The notes under the pieces: model-generated
The model's database searches: none
What the model saw: the letters and a program-made list of their open reading frames with translations, nothing else
Told to the model about the DNA's origin: nothing
Translations under genes and position numbers: made by a program
Source: Thermopetrobacter sp.
Lineage (GTDB): Bacteria; Pseudomonadota; Alphaproteobacteria; Rhizobiales; Aestuariivirgaceae
Length of the DNA: 7,004 nt
Direction of reading: 5' to 3'
NCBI GenBank assembly: GCA_011374735.1
Contig: DRPD01000383.1
Coordinates: 1 to 7,004, forward strand
Part shown: piece by piece, positions 1 to 5,185 of the stretch
Layout of the letters: each line of letters starts with the position of its first letter
How positions within the stretch are numbered: the first letter of the stretch is position 1

Positions 1-107
1 ACGAATATTCATTATCTTGAGAAAAAGCTGGGACTATAAAAGCAGTGAATAACTAACAGTGAATAGTGAATAGTTAAAAACCAAAAGCAGTAAATAGCTG
101 ATGTTTC
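1..107. repeat. AT-rich insert of degenerate GTGAATA-type repeats
   Basis: This stretch is strongly AT-rich against a very GC-rich background and begins abruptly inside the SDR gene, at about position 107. It contains two adjacent GTGAATA heptamers (59-65 and 66-72) and another TGAATA at 46-51. It also has an imperfect 17-nt direct repeat at 38-54 and 83-99 (both start AAAAGCAGT, 15 of 17 identical). The base composition and repeats suggest an inserted repeat element or the edge of one. No terminal inverted repeat or transposase can be seen, and the left edge lies outside the window, so its class and full length are unknown. Confidence 0.6.
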
Positions 108-683
108 GGGATTGAGGATATTGACACGAATGTTCGTCGTCGTCCCGCACTCCGCCGCATAGATCTTCGCCAGGCACTCCAGCCCCGCCTTGCTCACCGC
201 ATAGCCCCCCCAATAGGGCTTGCAATGGCGCCCGGCGCGGGAGGTGACGAACACCACCCGCGCCGCAACCGACTGCCGCAACAGCGGGTCGAAGGAGCGC
301 ACGCAGCGATAGGGCGCCGTGAGATTGGTGGCGATGGTCTTCTCCCACTTGTCCGGGTCGATATGGCCCACCGGCGCGTTCTCCCCCAGCACCCCGGCAT
401 TGAGGAACAAGGCGTCCAGCCGCCCGAACCGCTCATAAAGCGCCGCGCCCAGCCGGTCCACCGCCGCGCCGTCGGTGATGTCCAGCGGCACCAGCGTCGC
501 CCCCCGGCCCCCGCTCGCCGCCCGGATGGCGTCGTCCAGCTCCTCCAGCGCCCCTTCGGTGCGCGCCACCGCGATGACGTGCGCGCCGCGCCTCGCCAGT
601 TCCACGGCCATCGCCCGGCCGATGCCGCGCGACGCGCCGGTGATCAACGCGATACGCTCTTTCATGGGCCTGTCTTCACTCAT
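12..683 (-). pseudogene. SDR family NAD(P)-dependent oxidoreductase, 3' end replaced (probable truncated gene)
   Basis: A short-chain dehydrogenase/reductase with a Rossmann fold; substrate unknown. Visible hallmarks are the cofactor motif TGASRGIG (residues 15-22), Asp68 in LDITD, NAG (95-97), Asn120, Ser148, and the catalytic Tyr161-x3-Lys165. The family continues past the Asn-Pro at 191-192 with a Gly-x-Thr segment and roughly 40-50 more residues. Here the frame instead enters AT-rich repeat DNA at about position 107 and adds about 31 unrelated hydrophobic and aromatic residues before TAA. The catalytic core is present, but the C-terminal substrate-loop and last strand are lost, so the product is probably unstable or inactive. 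The ATG (681-683) overlaps the purF TGA by 4 nt, which fixes the start and implies translational coupling; Met7 is a less likely alternative. Calling it a pseudogene is inference; a short active variant is not excluded. Confidence 0.75.
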
Positions 684-2167
684 CCGGCATCCACCAGCAG
701 CGGCAGCTCCTTGGGATTTTCCGCCGCCTCCACATCGCGCAAGGGCGTCGGATACTCGCCGGTGAAGCAGTGATCGGTGAACTGCGGCCGCACCGGATCG
801 CGCGCCTCATAACCGGCGGCGCGATAGATACCCTCCACGGAGATGAAGGCCAGGCTGTCCGCCTTGATGAACTGGCGCATTTCTTCCAGCGTCTTGTTGG
901 CGGCCAGCAGCTGATCGCGGGTCGGGGTGTCGATGCCATAGTGATCCGGGTGGGTGATGGGCGGCGAGGCGATGCGCATGTGCACCTCCTTCGCCCCGGC
1001 CTCGCGAACCATCTGCACGATCTTCATCGAGGTGGTGCCGCGCACGATGGAATCGTCCACCAGCACCACCCGCTTGCCGGCGATCACCGAGCGGTTGGCG
1101 TTGTGCTTCAGCCGCACCCCCAGGGCGCGGATCTTCTGGGTCGGCTCGATGAACGTGCGGCCCACGTAATGATTGCGGATGATGCCCATCTCGAACGGAA
1201 CGCCCGATTCCTGCGCGTAGCCGATGGCCGCCGGCACGCCGGAGTCCGGCACCGCCACCACCACGTCGGCCGCGCACGGCGCCTCGCGCGCCAGGGTGCG
1301 GCCCATCTCCTTGCGCACCTCATAGACGGAGCGCCCGCCGACGATGGAGTCGGGACGGGCGAAATAGATGTATTCGAAGATGCACGGCCGCGCTTCTTGC
1401 GGCGGGAACGGCTTGTAGGAATGCAGGCCCTCCTCCCCGGTGCCGTCGATCACCACCACCTCGCCGTTTTCCACCTCGCGCACGAATTCCGCCCCGATGA
1501 TGTCGAAGGCGCAGGTTTCCGAGGCCAGGATCCAGCTCTCCCCCAGCTTTCCGAGCACCAGCGGCCGGATGCCCAGCGGATCGCGCGCCCCGATCAGCTT
1601 CTTGTCGGTCAGGCACACGAAGGCGTAGCCGCCCTCCACCTGCCTGAGCGCGTCGATGAAGCGTTCCAGATACCGCCGCTGCGGGGCCCGCGCCACCAGA
1701 TGCAGCAGCACTTCGGTATCGGAGGTGGAGCTGAAGATGGCCCCGGACTGGATCAACTCGCGGCGCAGGGTCAGGCCGTTGGTCAGATGCCCGTTGTGGG
1801 CGATGGCGAAGCCGCCGCTGGCCAGCTCGGCGAAGAACGGCTGCACGTTGCGCAGGATGGTGGTGCCGCTGGTGGAATAGCGCACGTGGCCCATCGCCGC
1901 GTGGCCGGGCAGCCGGGCGATGGTCTTTTCCTTGGTGAAGTGATCGCCCACCAGGCCGATGCGCTTCTCCAGATTGAACTGCTTGCCGTCATAGGCGCAG
2001 ATGCCCGCCGCCTCCTGCCCGCGGTGTTGCAGGGCGTGCAGGCCCAGTGCCGTCAGCGCCGCCGCGTCCTGATGCCCGAAGATGCCGAACACGCCGCATT
2101 CCTCGCGCAGCAGGTCGCCGTCGAAATCGAACATCTCCGGCGTCTTGCCTTCACCATGCGCCGTCAT
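680..2167 (-). CDS. purF: Amidophosphoribosyltransferase (glutamine PRPP amidotransferase)
   Basis: Catalyses the first committed step of de novo purine synthesis in the cytoplasm: PRPP plus glutamine gives 5-phosphoribosylamine. The 495-residue protein has an N-terminal Ntn-hydrolase glutaminase domain. Cys24 in EE-CGVFGI is the expected nucleophile after removal of a 23-residue propeptide; the glutamine site shows HVRYST (94-99), HNGH (124-127) and TSD (148-150). A phosphoribosyltransferase domain follows with the PRPP loop VLVDDSIVRGTTS (368-380). Of the four Cys that hold the Fe-S cluster in the Bacillus enzyme, Cys262 and Cys467 remain, one is Asp408 and the Cys-x2-Cys pair is reduced to a single Cys. 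A cluster is therefore not expected, as is usual for the alphaproteobacterial form. GGAGG at 2174-2178 lies 6 nt before the ATG. It sits 31 nt downstream of cvpA and overlaps the SDR start. Purine control is likely, but no operator was recognised. Confidence 0.97.
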   Translation of the reverse strand: MTAHGEGKTPEMFDFDGDLLREECGVFGIFGHQDAAALTALGLHALQHRGQEAAGICAYDGKQFNLEKRIGLVGDHFTKEKTIARLPGHAAMGHVRYSTSGTTILRNVQPFFAELASGGFAIAHNGHLTNGLTLRRELIQSGAIFSSTSDTEVLLHLVARAPQRRYLERFIDALRQVEGGYAFVCLTDKKLIGARDPLGIRPLVLGKLGESWILASETCAFDIIGAEFVREVENGEVVVIDGTGEEGLHSYKPFPPQEARPCIFEYIYFARPDSIVGGRSVYEVRKEMGRTLAREAPCAADVVVAVPDSGVPAAIGYAQESGVPFEMGIIRNHYVGRTFIEPTQKIRALGVRLKHNANRSVIAGKRVVLVDDSIVRGTTSMKIVQMVREAGAKEVHMRIASPPITHPDHYGIDTPTRDQLLAANKTLEEMRQFIKADSLAFISVEGIYRAAGYEARDPVRPQFTDHCFTGEYPTPLRDVEAAENPKELPLLVDAG

Positions 2168-2173
2168 GACCCG

Positions 2174-2178
2174 CCTCC
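2174..2178 (-). promoter_or_regulatory. purF ribosome binding site
   Basis: GGAGG on the minus strand, 6 nt before the ATG at 2165-2167, within the 31-nt gap after cvpA. It supports the start that gives PurF a 23-residue propeptide. Confidence 0.7.
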
Positions 2179-2198
2179 GGCTTCCTTGCCAGCCCGGT

Positions 2199-2828
2199 CT
2201 ATCGACCGCTGGGCGCCTTGTTTTGCTGACTTTCGATCAAACTATCAAGGCGCGTTTTGTCGCCGCTGCCGATGGCCGGCTCCTTGCCCGCCCGGCCGCT
2301 CTTCGCGGCCCGGCTTTGCGCGATCTTGCCGGTGATCACCTGCGCGATGTCCATCGGCATGAAGGAGATGACGATCTCCGCCGTATCCTCGATCAGCGGC
2401 CGCGACACGGCCTTGCGGATCCACGGCTCATGCTTCTGAAGCGGCACCAGCCAGATATAGAAGATATAGGCGATGACCACCAGCAGCAGGCCGCGCGCCA
2501 GCCCGTAGATCAGCCCCAGGGTGCGGTCGAAGGCGCCGACGGCGGAATCGAGCACCGCGTCGCCGAGCCGCACCGACACGATGGACATCAAAACGAGCAC
2601 CACCAGGAACGCCACCCCGGCGGCGGCGATTTCCGCCATCTTCTCCTGTTCGATATAGGGCTTCAGCAGCCCCGCCAGCTCCGGCGTGTTCAAGGCCCAC
2701 CAGGCGGCCAGCCCCGCCGCCACCCAGGCCAGCAGCGACAGCACCTCGCGCGTGAAACCGCGCATCATGGCCAGCAGGCCGGAAATCACCATCACCCCGG
2801 CGAGGATGAGATCGAGGATCTGAAACAT
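2199..2828 (-). CDS. cvpA: CvpA family inner-membrane protein
   Basis: A 209-residue inner-membrane protein of the CvpA (colicin V production) family, commonly found beside purF; its molecular role is poorly defined (linked to colicin V export and envelope stress). Hydrophobic segments lie at about residues 3-21, 27-46, 66-86 and 100-125, giving four predicted membrane spans. The family-typical RGFTRE follows the first span (about 23-28), and a charged cytosolic tail (about 165-209) ends the protein. I chose Met at 2826-2828 because MFQILD aligns with the usual CvpA N-terminus and AGGCGG lies 5 nt upstream. An in-frame ATG 48 nt earlier (2874-2876) would add 16 polar residues not typical of the family. 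It is first in the cvpA-purF-SDR operon, 31 nt before purF. Confidence 0.93.
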   Translation of the reverse strand: MFQILDLILAGVMVISGLLAMMRGFTREVLSLLAWVAAGLAAWWALNTPELAGLLKPYIEQEKMAEIAAAGVAFLVVLVLMSIVSVRLGDAVLDSAVGAFDRTLGLIYGLARGLLLVVIAYIFYIWLVPLQKHEPWIRKAVSRPLIEDTAEIVISFMPMDIAQVITGKIAQSRAAKSGRAGKEPAIGSGDKTRLDSLIESQQNKAPSGR

Positions 2829-2890
2829 GTCCGCCGCCTGTCCGCCCCGTTCGTTCGGATCAGGGCCCAGGCCCATGATCTCGATTGCGG

Positions 2891-2920
2891 TCTATATACC
2901 CGCCCGGCCCGAAAAAGCAA
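2891..2920 (-). promoter_or_regulatory. Predicted sigma70-type promoter of the cvpA-purF operon
   Basis: On the minus strand TTGCTT (2915-2920) is followed after 18 nt by TATAGA (2891-2896); the overlapping alternative TATATA (2893-2898) gives a 16-nt spacer. Transcription would start near 2884, leaving a leader of about 56 nt before the preferred cvpA start. The -35 box lies inside the T-tract of the upstream terminator. Predicted by eye only. Confidence 0.5.
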
Positions 2921-2955
2921 AACCGCCGATGTGGAAAGCCCGCCTGCATCGGCGG
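2912..2955 (-). terminator. Rho-independent terminator for the upstream Kazal gene
   Basis: On the minus strand a perfect 9-bp stem, CCGCCGATG (2947-2955) with CATCGGCGG (2923-2931), encloses a 15-nt loop. TTTTGCTTTTT (2912-2922) follows. The T-run lies only on the minus-strand side, so it would end transcripts from the 3775-3203 gene. It now lies about 250 nt beyond that gene's stop because the MITE-like element intervenes. Confidence 0.7.
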
Positions 2956-2971
2956 CACCCCGCGCCGCCTC

Positions 2972-3204
2972 AGGGTCTGGTCTCAATAAATACGTCGATG
3001 CCAGCGGCATTTTCTTAGAAATAGCGCCTGTGTCTTTCTTTCGCAGGCAATACCTTGAGGTATTGGCAAGAAAGAAAGGCCGGCGATATGCAGCGAAAAT
3101 GTCGCCCGAAGGGGCTGGCGAAAATGCCCGTCCATGCGCAAAGGCATTTGACAATATAGCATTTTCGCCAGACTGGCGCGGCGGATTTATTGAGACCAGA
3201 CCCT
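2972..3204. mobile_element. MITE-like element, 233 bp, perfect 20-bp terminal inverted repeats
   Basis: The left end AGGGTCTGGTCTCAATAAAT (2972-2991) is repeated exactly, inverted, at the right end (3185-3204). Internally there are two more inverted repeats: CTTTCTTT/AAAGAAAG (3034-3041 and 3071-3078), which encloses CAATACCT/AGGTATTG (3048-3055 and 3058-3065); and a 13-bp pair at 3115-3127 and 3159-3171. The motif GCATTTTC or its complement recurs at 3007, 3094, 3119 and 3159. No convincing ORF exists, so a non-autonomous element mobilised by a transposase elsewhere is likely. If the element proper starts at GGGTCTGG, its flanks are CA (left) and TA (right), which could be a decayed TA target duplication as in IS630/Tc1-mariner-type elements. 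That family assignment is inference. Confidence 0.85.
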
Positions 3205-3775
3205 AACGGCAACGGCCAAAATGGATGATGCGCGCGCCGGCGGCGCGGGCGAAGCAGGCATTGGAGAAGGTGCGCCTGACGGGCCGGCACGGGGCGCGCA
3301 CGCATCGCACCTGCACCCGGGCGCAGACCGGCCGGTAGATTTGCGGGCAGGCGCGCGGCGGCCGCGGCCGGGGCTGGTTGGCGAACCGGCTGAGGCAACG
3401 CGGCCGGGCGAAGCGCACGCAATGGCGCCGCGTGCAGCGCCAGGGGCCGCCCGGATAGAGGCGGCGGCAGGTGTTGCAGCCGTCATGCCATACCATGCAA
3501 GTCGCCGCCGGGCGCACGCCGGTGGGCGGCACGCGGCGGCACGGGCCGCTATGGATGACGCGCGCGCCCTGGGCGTGGGCGACGCAGGCGTTGGGATAGG
3601 TGCGGCGCTGGCGGAAGGTGCCGTGGGGCAGGCGAACCGTCCGCACGGCGCACACGGGGGCGAACACGCGCGGGCAGGCGGCGCGGTCATGCGCCGTGGC
3701 GGGTGCCGTCGCCAGCAGTGGCAAGAGGGCCGGTAATACCCTCAGAAAAAGAGAGAAAAGGATCGAGCGGAGCAT
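3203..3775 (-). CDS. Secreted Cys/Arg-rich protein with two Kazal-like modules
   Basis: A 190-residue protein with a signal peptide (about 1-28, ending ATA before His29) and 16 cysteines, so it is probably exported and disulfide-bonded. Residues 34-79 form a Kazal-like module with 4 Cys: CPRVFAPVC, then TYPNAC and a terminal GPC. Residues 143-189 form a second with 6 Cys: CPQIYRPVC, TFSNAC and GRC. Between them is a distinct Cys-rich segment with VWHDGCNTC (95-103) and CTRRHC (114-119). Kazal domains typically inhibit serine proteases, so a secreted inhibitor is possible but unproven. The protein is strongly basic. The start was set by the signal peptide and GAGGA (3780-3784) 4 nt upstream; the frame stays open to 3958 but that extension is not protein-like. 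The stop TAG sits on the edge of the MITE-like element. It has its own promoter and terminator. Confidence 0.8.
   Translation of the reverse strand: MLRSILFSLFLRVLPALLPLLATAPATAHDRAACPRVFAPVCAVRTVRLPHGTFRQRRTYPNACVAHAQGARVIHSGPCRRVPPTGVRPAATCMVWHDGCNTCRRLYPGGPWRCTRRHCVRFARPRCLSRFANQPRPRPPRACPQIYRPVCARVQVRCVRAPCRPVRRTFSNACFARAAGARIIHFGRCR
3221..3606. repeat. Diverged direct repeat encoding the two Kazal-like modules
   Basis: DNA at 3221-3276 and 3551-3606 matches at about 45 of 56 positions. The copies encode the C-terminal parts of the two Kazal-like modules (the T[Y/F]xNAC...GARxIH region). This indicates the modules arose by internal duplication, with the VWHDGCNTC segment between them. 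Confidence 0.6.
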
Positions 3776-3817
3776 GACATCCTCGTGCTGCCATCCACCG
3801 CCTCTCGCCCGCTTTTC

Positions 3818-3847
3818 ATGATAGCACGCGGCGACACGCGGCGGCAA
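3818..3847 (-). promoter_or_regulatory. Predicted promoter of the Kazal-like gene
   Basis: On the minus strand TTGCCG (3842-3847) is followed after 18 nt by TATCAT (3818-3823), about 42 nt before the ATG. It lies between the terminator of the preceding gene and this gene's start, consistent with independent transcription. The -35 box touches the terminator's T-tract. Confidence 0.5.
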
Positions 3848-3879
3848 GAAACAAGGCCGCGGCCTGCCAGGCCGCGGCC
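3846..3879 (-). terminator. Rho-independent terminator of the 3903-4271 gene
   Basis: GGCCGCGGCC at 3855-3864 and again at 3870-3879 form a perfect 10-bp stem with a 5-nt loop. On the minus strand this is followed by TTGTTTCTT (3846-3854). It lies 24 nt after the stop of the small secreted-protein gene, so that gene is probably monocistronic. Each arm is itself palindromic, so other folds are possible. Confidence 0.7.
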
Positions 3880-3902
3880 GGTCGAGAGGTGCGACAGGCG
3901 GC

Positions 3903-4271
3903 TCAAACGAGGCCGATACCGCCCCCGCCCCCGCCTTCGCCGCCACCTTCACCGCCATTGCCGGGATCGGGAGCCGGCATCGGCTCTTCGGGAAAACAGC
4001 TCTGCGATTTCAGCGTGCCGATGCGCCCGTTTGGCGCCACGAACACGATCAGCTGACGACACTGGCCGATGCGGAAGGTGATGACGATGCTGGCAGAGGC
4101 GTTCGTCCTCTTGATGGACGAGGGCGCTCCATACAGGCGGGAATACTTGGTGATCGCCTTGCGCACGGCTCTGTCCTGCGCCTGTCCGGCCAGCGCGCCA
4201 CCCGCCGCCTGCAACATGGATAAGGCCAGGGTGGCGGATATGATGCCAGTGGTATTCAGCGTCCTGGACAT
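3903..4271 (-). CDS. Small secreted protein of unknown function with Gly-rich C-terminus
   Basis: I do not recognise this 122-residue protein. It has a clear signal peptide (about 1-28, ending GALA before Gly29), then a basic amphipathic stretch (about 30-47) and a beta-rich part (about 57-92). Two Cys in the mature chain, Cys71 and Cys92, could form one disulfide. An acidic Pro segment (95-103) leads into a low-complexity Gly/Glu tail (104-120). The start is well supported: GGGAGGT lies 6 nt before the ATG and a near-consensus promoter stands about 30 nt upstream. A hairpin terminator follows the stop. It is divergent from tupB and shares its 194-nt intergenic region. Export to the periplasm or beyond is likely; function is unknown. 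Confidence 0.8.
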   Translation of the reverse strand: MSRTLNTTGIISATLALSMLQAAGGALAGQAQDRAVRKAITKYSRLYGAPSSIKRTNASASIVITFRIGQCRQLIVFVAPNGRIGTLKSQSCFPEEPMPAPDPGNGGEGGGEGGGGGGIGLV

Positions 4272-4277
4272 GGTCTT

Positions 4278-4284
4278 ACCTCCC
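4278..4284 (-). promoter_or_regulatory. Strong ribosome binding site of the 3903-4271 gene
   Basis: GGGAGGT on the minus strand, about 6 nt before the ATG at 4269-4271. It is one of the best Shine-Dalgarno matches in the window and decides the start of this otherwise unrecognised gene. Confidence 0.75.
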
Positions 4285-4300
4285 TGTTTAAGTAAAATTT

Positions 4301-4329
4301 ATCATACCAAAATATTGCCTGAATTGCAA
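4301..4329 (-). promoter_or_regulatory. Near-consensus sigma70 promoter of the 3903-4271 gene
   Basis: On the minus strand TTGCAA (4324-4329), a 17-nt spacer and TATGAT (4301-4306) come close to the sigma70 consensus. The region is AT-rich against the GC-rich background. The -35 lies inside a 10-bp palindrome AATTGCAATT (4322-4331) and a second palindrome CCCGC-GCAT-GCGGG stands at 4339-4352. Either could be an operator, but neither matches a site I can name. Confidence 0.75.
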
Positions 4330-4426
4330 TTTTCCGCGCCCGCGCATGCGGGGGGGCGGCGAGCCGTTTCGCGGGTGGTGTCATTCGGAAAACGGCGCCG
4401 CCCATTGCCGGCGGCGTTCGCCAGAC

Positions 4427-4458
4427 TTGACACGGCTCGCAACGGCGCTCTTTACAAT
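4427..4458 (+). promoter_or_regulatory. Predicted promoter of tupBA, placed for a leaderless transcript
   Basis: A perfect TTGACA (4427-4432) is followed by TTTACAAT (4451-4458). Taken as TACAAT (4453-4458) the spacer is 20 nt; taken as TTTACA (4451-4456) it is 18. Transcription would start at about 4465-4466, at the tupB ATG (4466). A hairpin with 7-bp arms at 4396-4402 and 4410-4416 lies just upstream of the -35 and might be a regulator site. Confidence 0.5.
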
Positions 4459-4465
4459 CATCGGC

Positions 4466-5185
4466 ATGTCCGACACCTTCCTTTCCGCATTCTCCGAGGC
4501 GGCGCGGCTGATCGCATCGCTGGACGCCGGCCTGCTGGAAATCGTCGGGTTGTCGCTTCAGGTGTCGCTCAGCGCGGTGGCCATCGCGGCGCTCATCGGC
4601 CTGCCGTTGGGCGCGGCGCTGGCGCTGTTCCGGTTTCCCGGGCGGCGGGCCGTCGCCTTGCTGTTCAGCGCCCTGATGGGGCTGCCGCCGGTGGTGCTGG
4701 GGCTGGTGGTCTATCTGATGCTGTCCCGGGCCGGGCCGCTGGGCGTGCTCGGCCTGCTCTATACCCCCGCCGCCATGATCATCGCCCAGACGCTGCTGGT
4801 GCTGCCCATCGTCGTCGCCCTGAGCCGCCAGGCCATCGCCGATCTGTGGCGCGATTACGAAGAGGCCATGCGCTCGCTGGTCATCACCGGCTGGCGGCTG
4901 GTGCGCACCATGCTGTATGAGGCGCGCCACGCGCTGCTCATGGTGCTGCTGGCGGCGTTCGGGCGGGCCATCGCGGAAGTGGGGGCGGTGATGATCGTCG
5001 GCGGCAACATCGATCACGCCACGCGCGTCATGACCACGGCCATCGCGCTGGAGACTTCGAAGGGCAATCTGGCCCTGGCGCTGGCCCTGGGCGGCATCCT
5101 GCTGGCGCTGGCGCTGGCGGTCAATGTGGCCGCGCAGCTGCTGGCCGCGGCCTCGCAACGCTTGGGGAGCGCCGTCACGTCATGA
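4466..5185 (+). CDS. tupB: Tungstate-type ABC transporter permease
   Basis: A 239-residue inner-membrane permease, the channel half of an ABC importer that by its partner TupA should carry tungstate. Five to six hydrophobic segments are visible (about 24-56, 62-88, 94-120, 155-180 and 204-229). The binding-protein-dependent permease EAA loop lies at about 132-150 (EEAMRSLVITG), where an ATPase would dock; EVGAVMIVGGNI (171-182) follows as in TupB/CysW-like permeases. I chose ATG 4466 because the sequence before it is not permease-like, although the frame is open from 4346. No Shine-Dalgarno precedes it, and a promoter is placed so that the mRNA would begin at or next to the ATG. Its TGA overlaps the tupA ATG by 4 nt. 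Gene order is permease first, and no ATPase gene adjoins. Confidence 0.88.
   Translation: MSDTFLSAFSEAARLIASLDAGLLEIVGLSLQVSLSAVAIAALIGLPLGAALALFRFPGRRAVALLFSALMGLPPVVLGLVVYLMLSRAGPLGVLGLLYTPAAMIIAQTLLVLPIVVALSRQAIADLWRDYEEAMRSLVITGWRLVRTMLYEARHALLMVLLAAFGRAIAEVGAVMIVGGNIDHATRVMTTAIALETSKGNLALALALGGILLALALAVNVAAQLLAAASQRLGSAVTS

Noticed and set aside
1..141. Similarity between 1-16 and 126-141 (12 of 16), considered as a target-site duplication around the AT-rich insert
   Set aside because: The second copy is not adjacent to the apparent insert boundary near 107 and the match is imperfect, so chance is as likely.
770..2335. 521-codon open frame on the plus strand opposite purF
   Set aside because: It is antisense to a clearly conserved PurF, is rich in His/Arg/Ala as expected for the shadow of a GC-rich gene, and shows no domain.
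3148..3153. Perfect TTGACA on the plus strand inside the MITE-like element, as a possible outward promoter
   Set aside because: No -10 box lies 16-19 nt downstream, and the plus strand outside the element is antisense to the Kazal gene.
2792..3154. Minus-strand open frame of 120 codons across the MITE-like element
   Set aside because: It runs from inside the element through the terminator into cvpA in another frame, with no RBS and no family features.
3007..3171. Repeated GCATTTTC motifs considered as a CRISPR-like array
   Set aside because: The units are too short, in mixed orientation and irregularly spaced, with no spacer pattern.
2082..3206. 374-codon plus-strand open frame spanning cvpA and the MITE-like element
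   Set aside because: It is antisense to purF and cvpA and then crosses unrelated terminator and repeat DNA; no protein-like pattern.
4256..5158. 300-codon minus-strand open frame opposite tupB
   Set aside because: Gln/His/Arg-rich shadow of a membrane-protein gene in GC-rich DNA; no recognisable domain.
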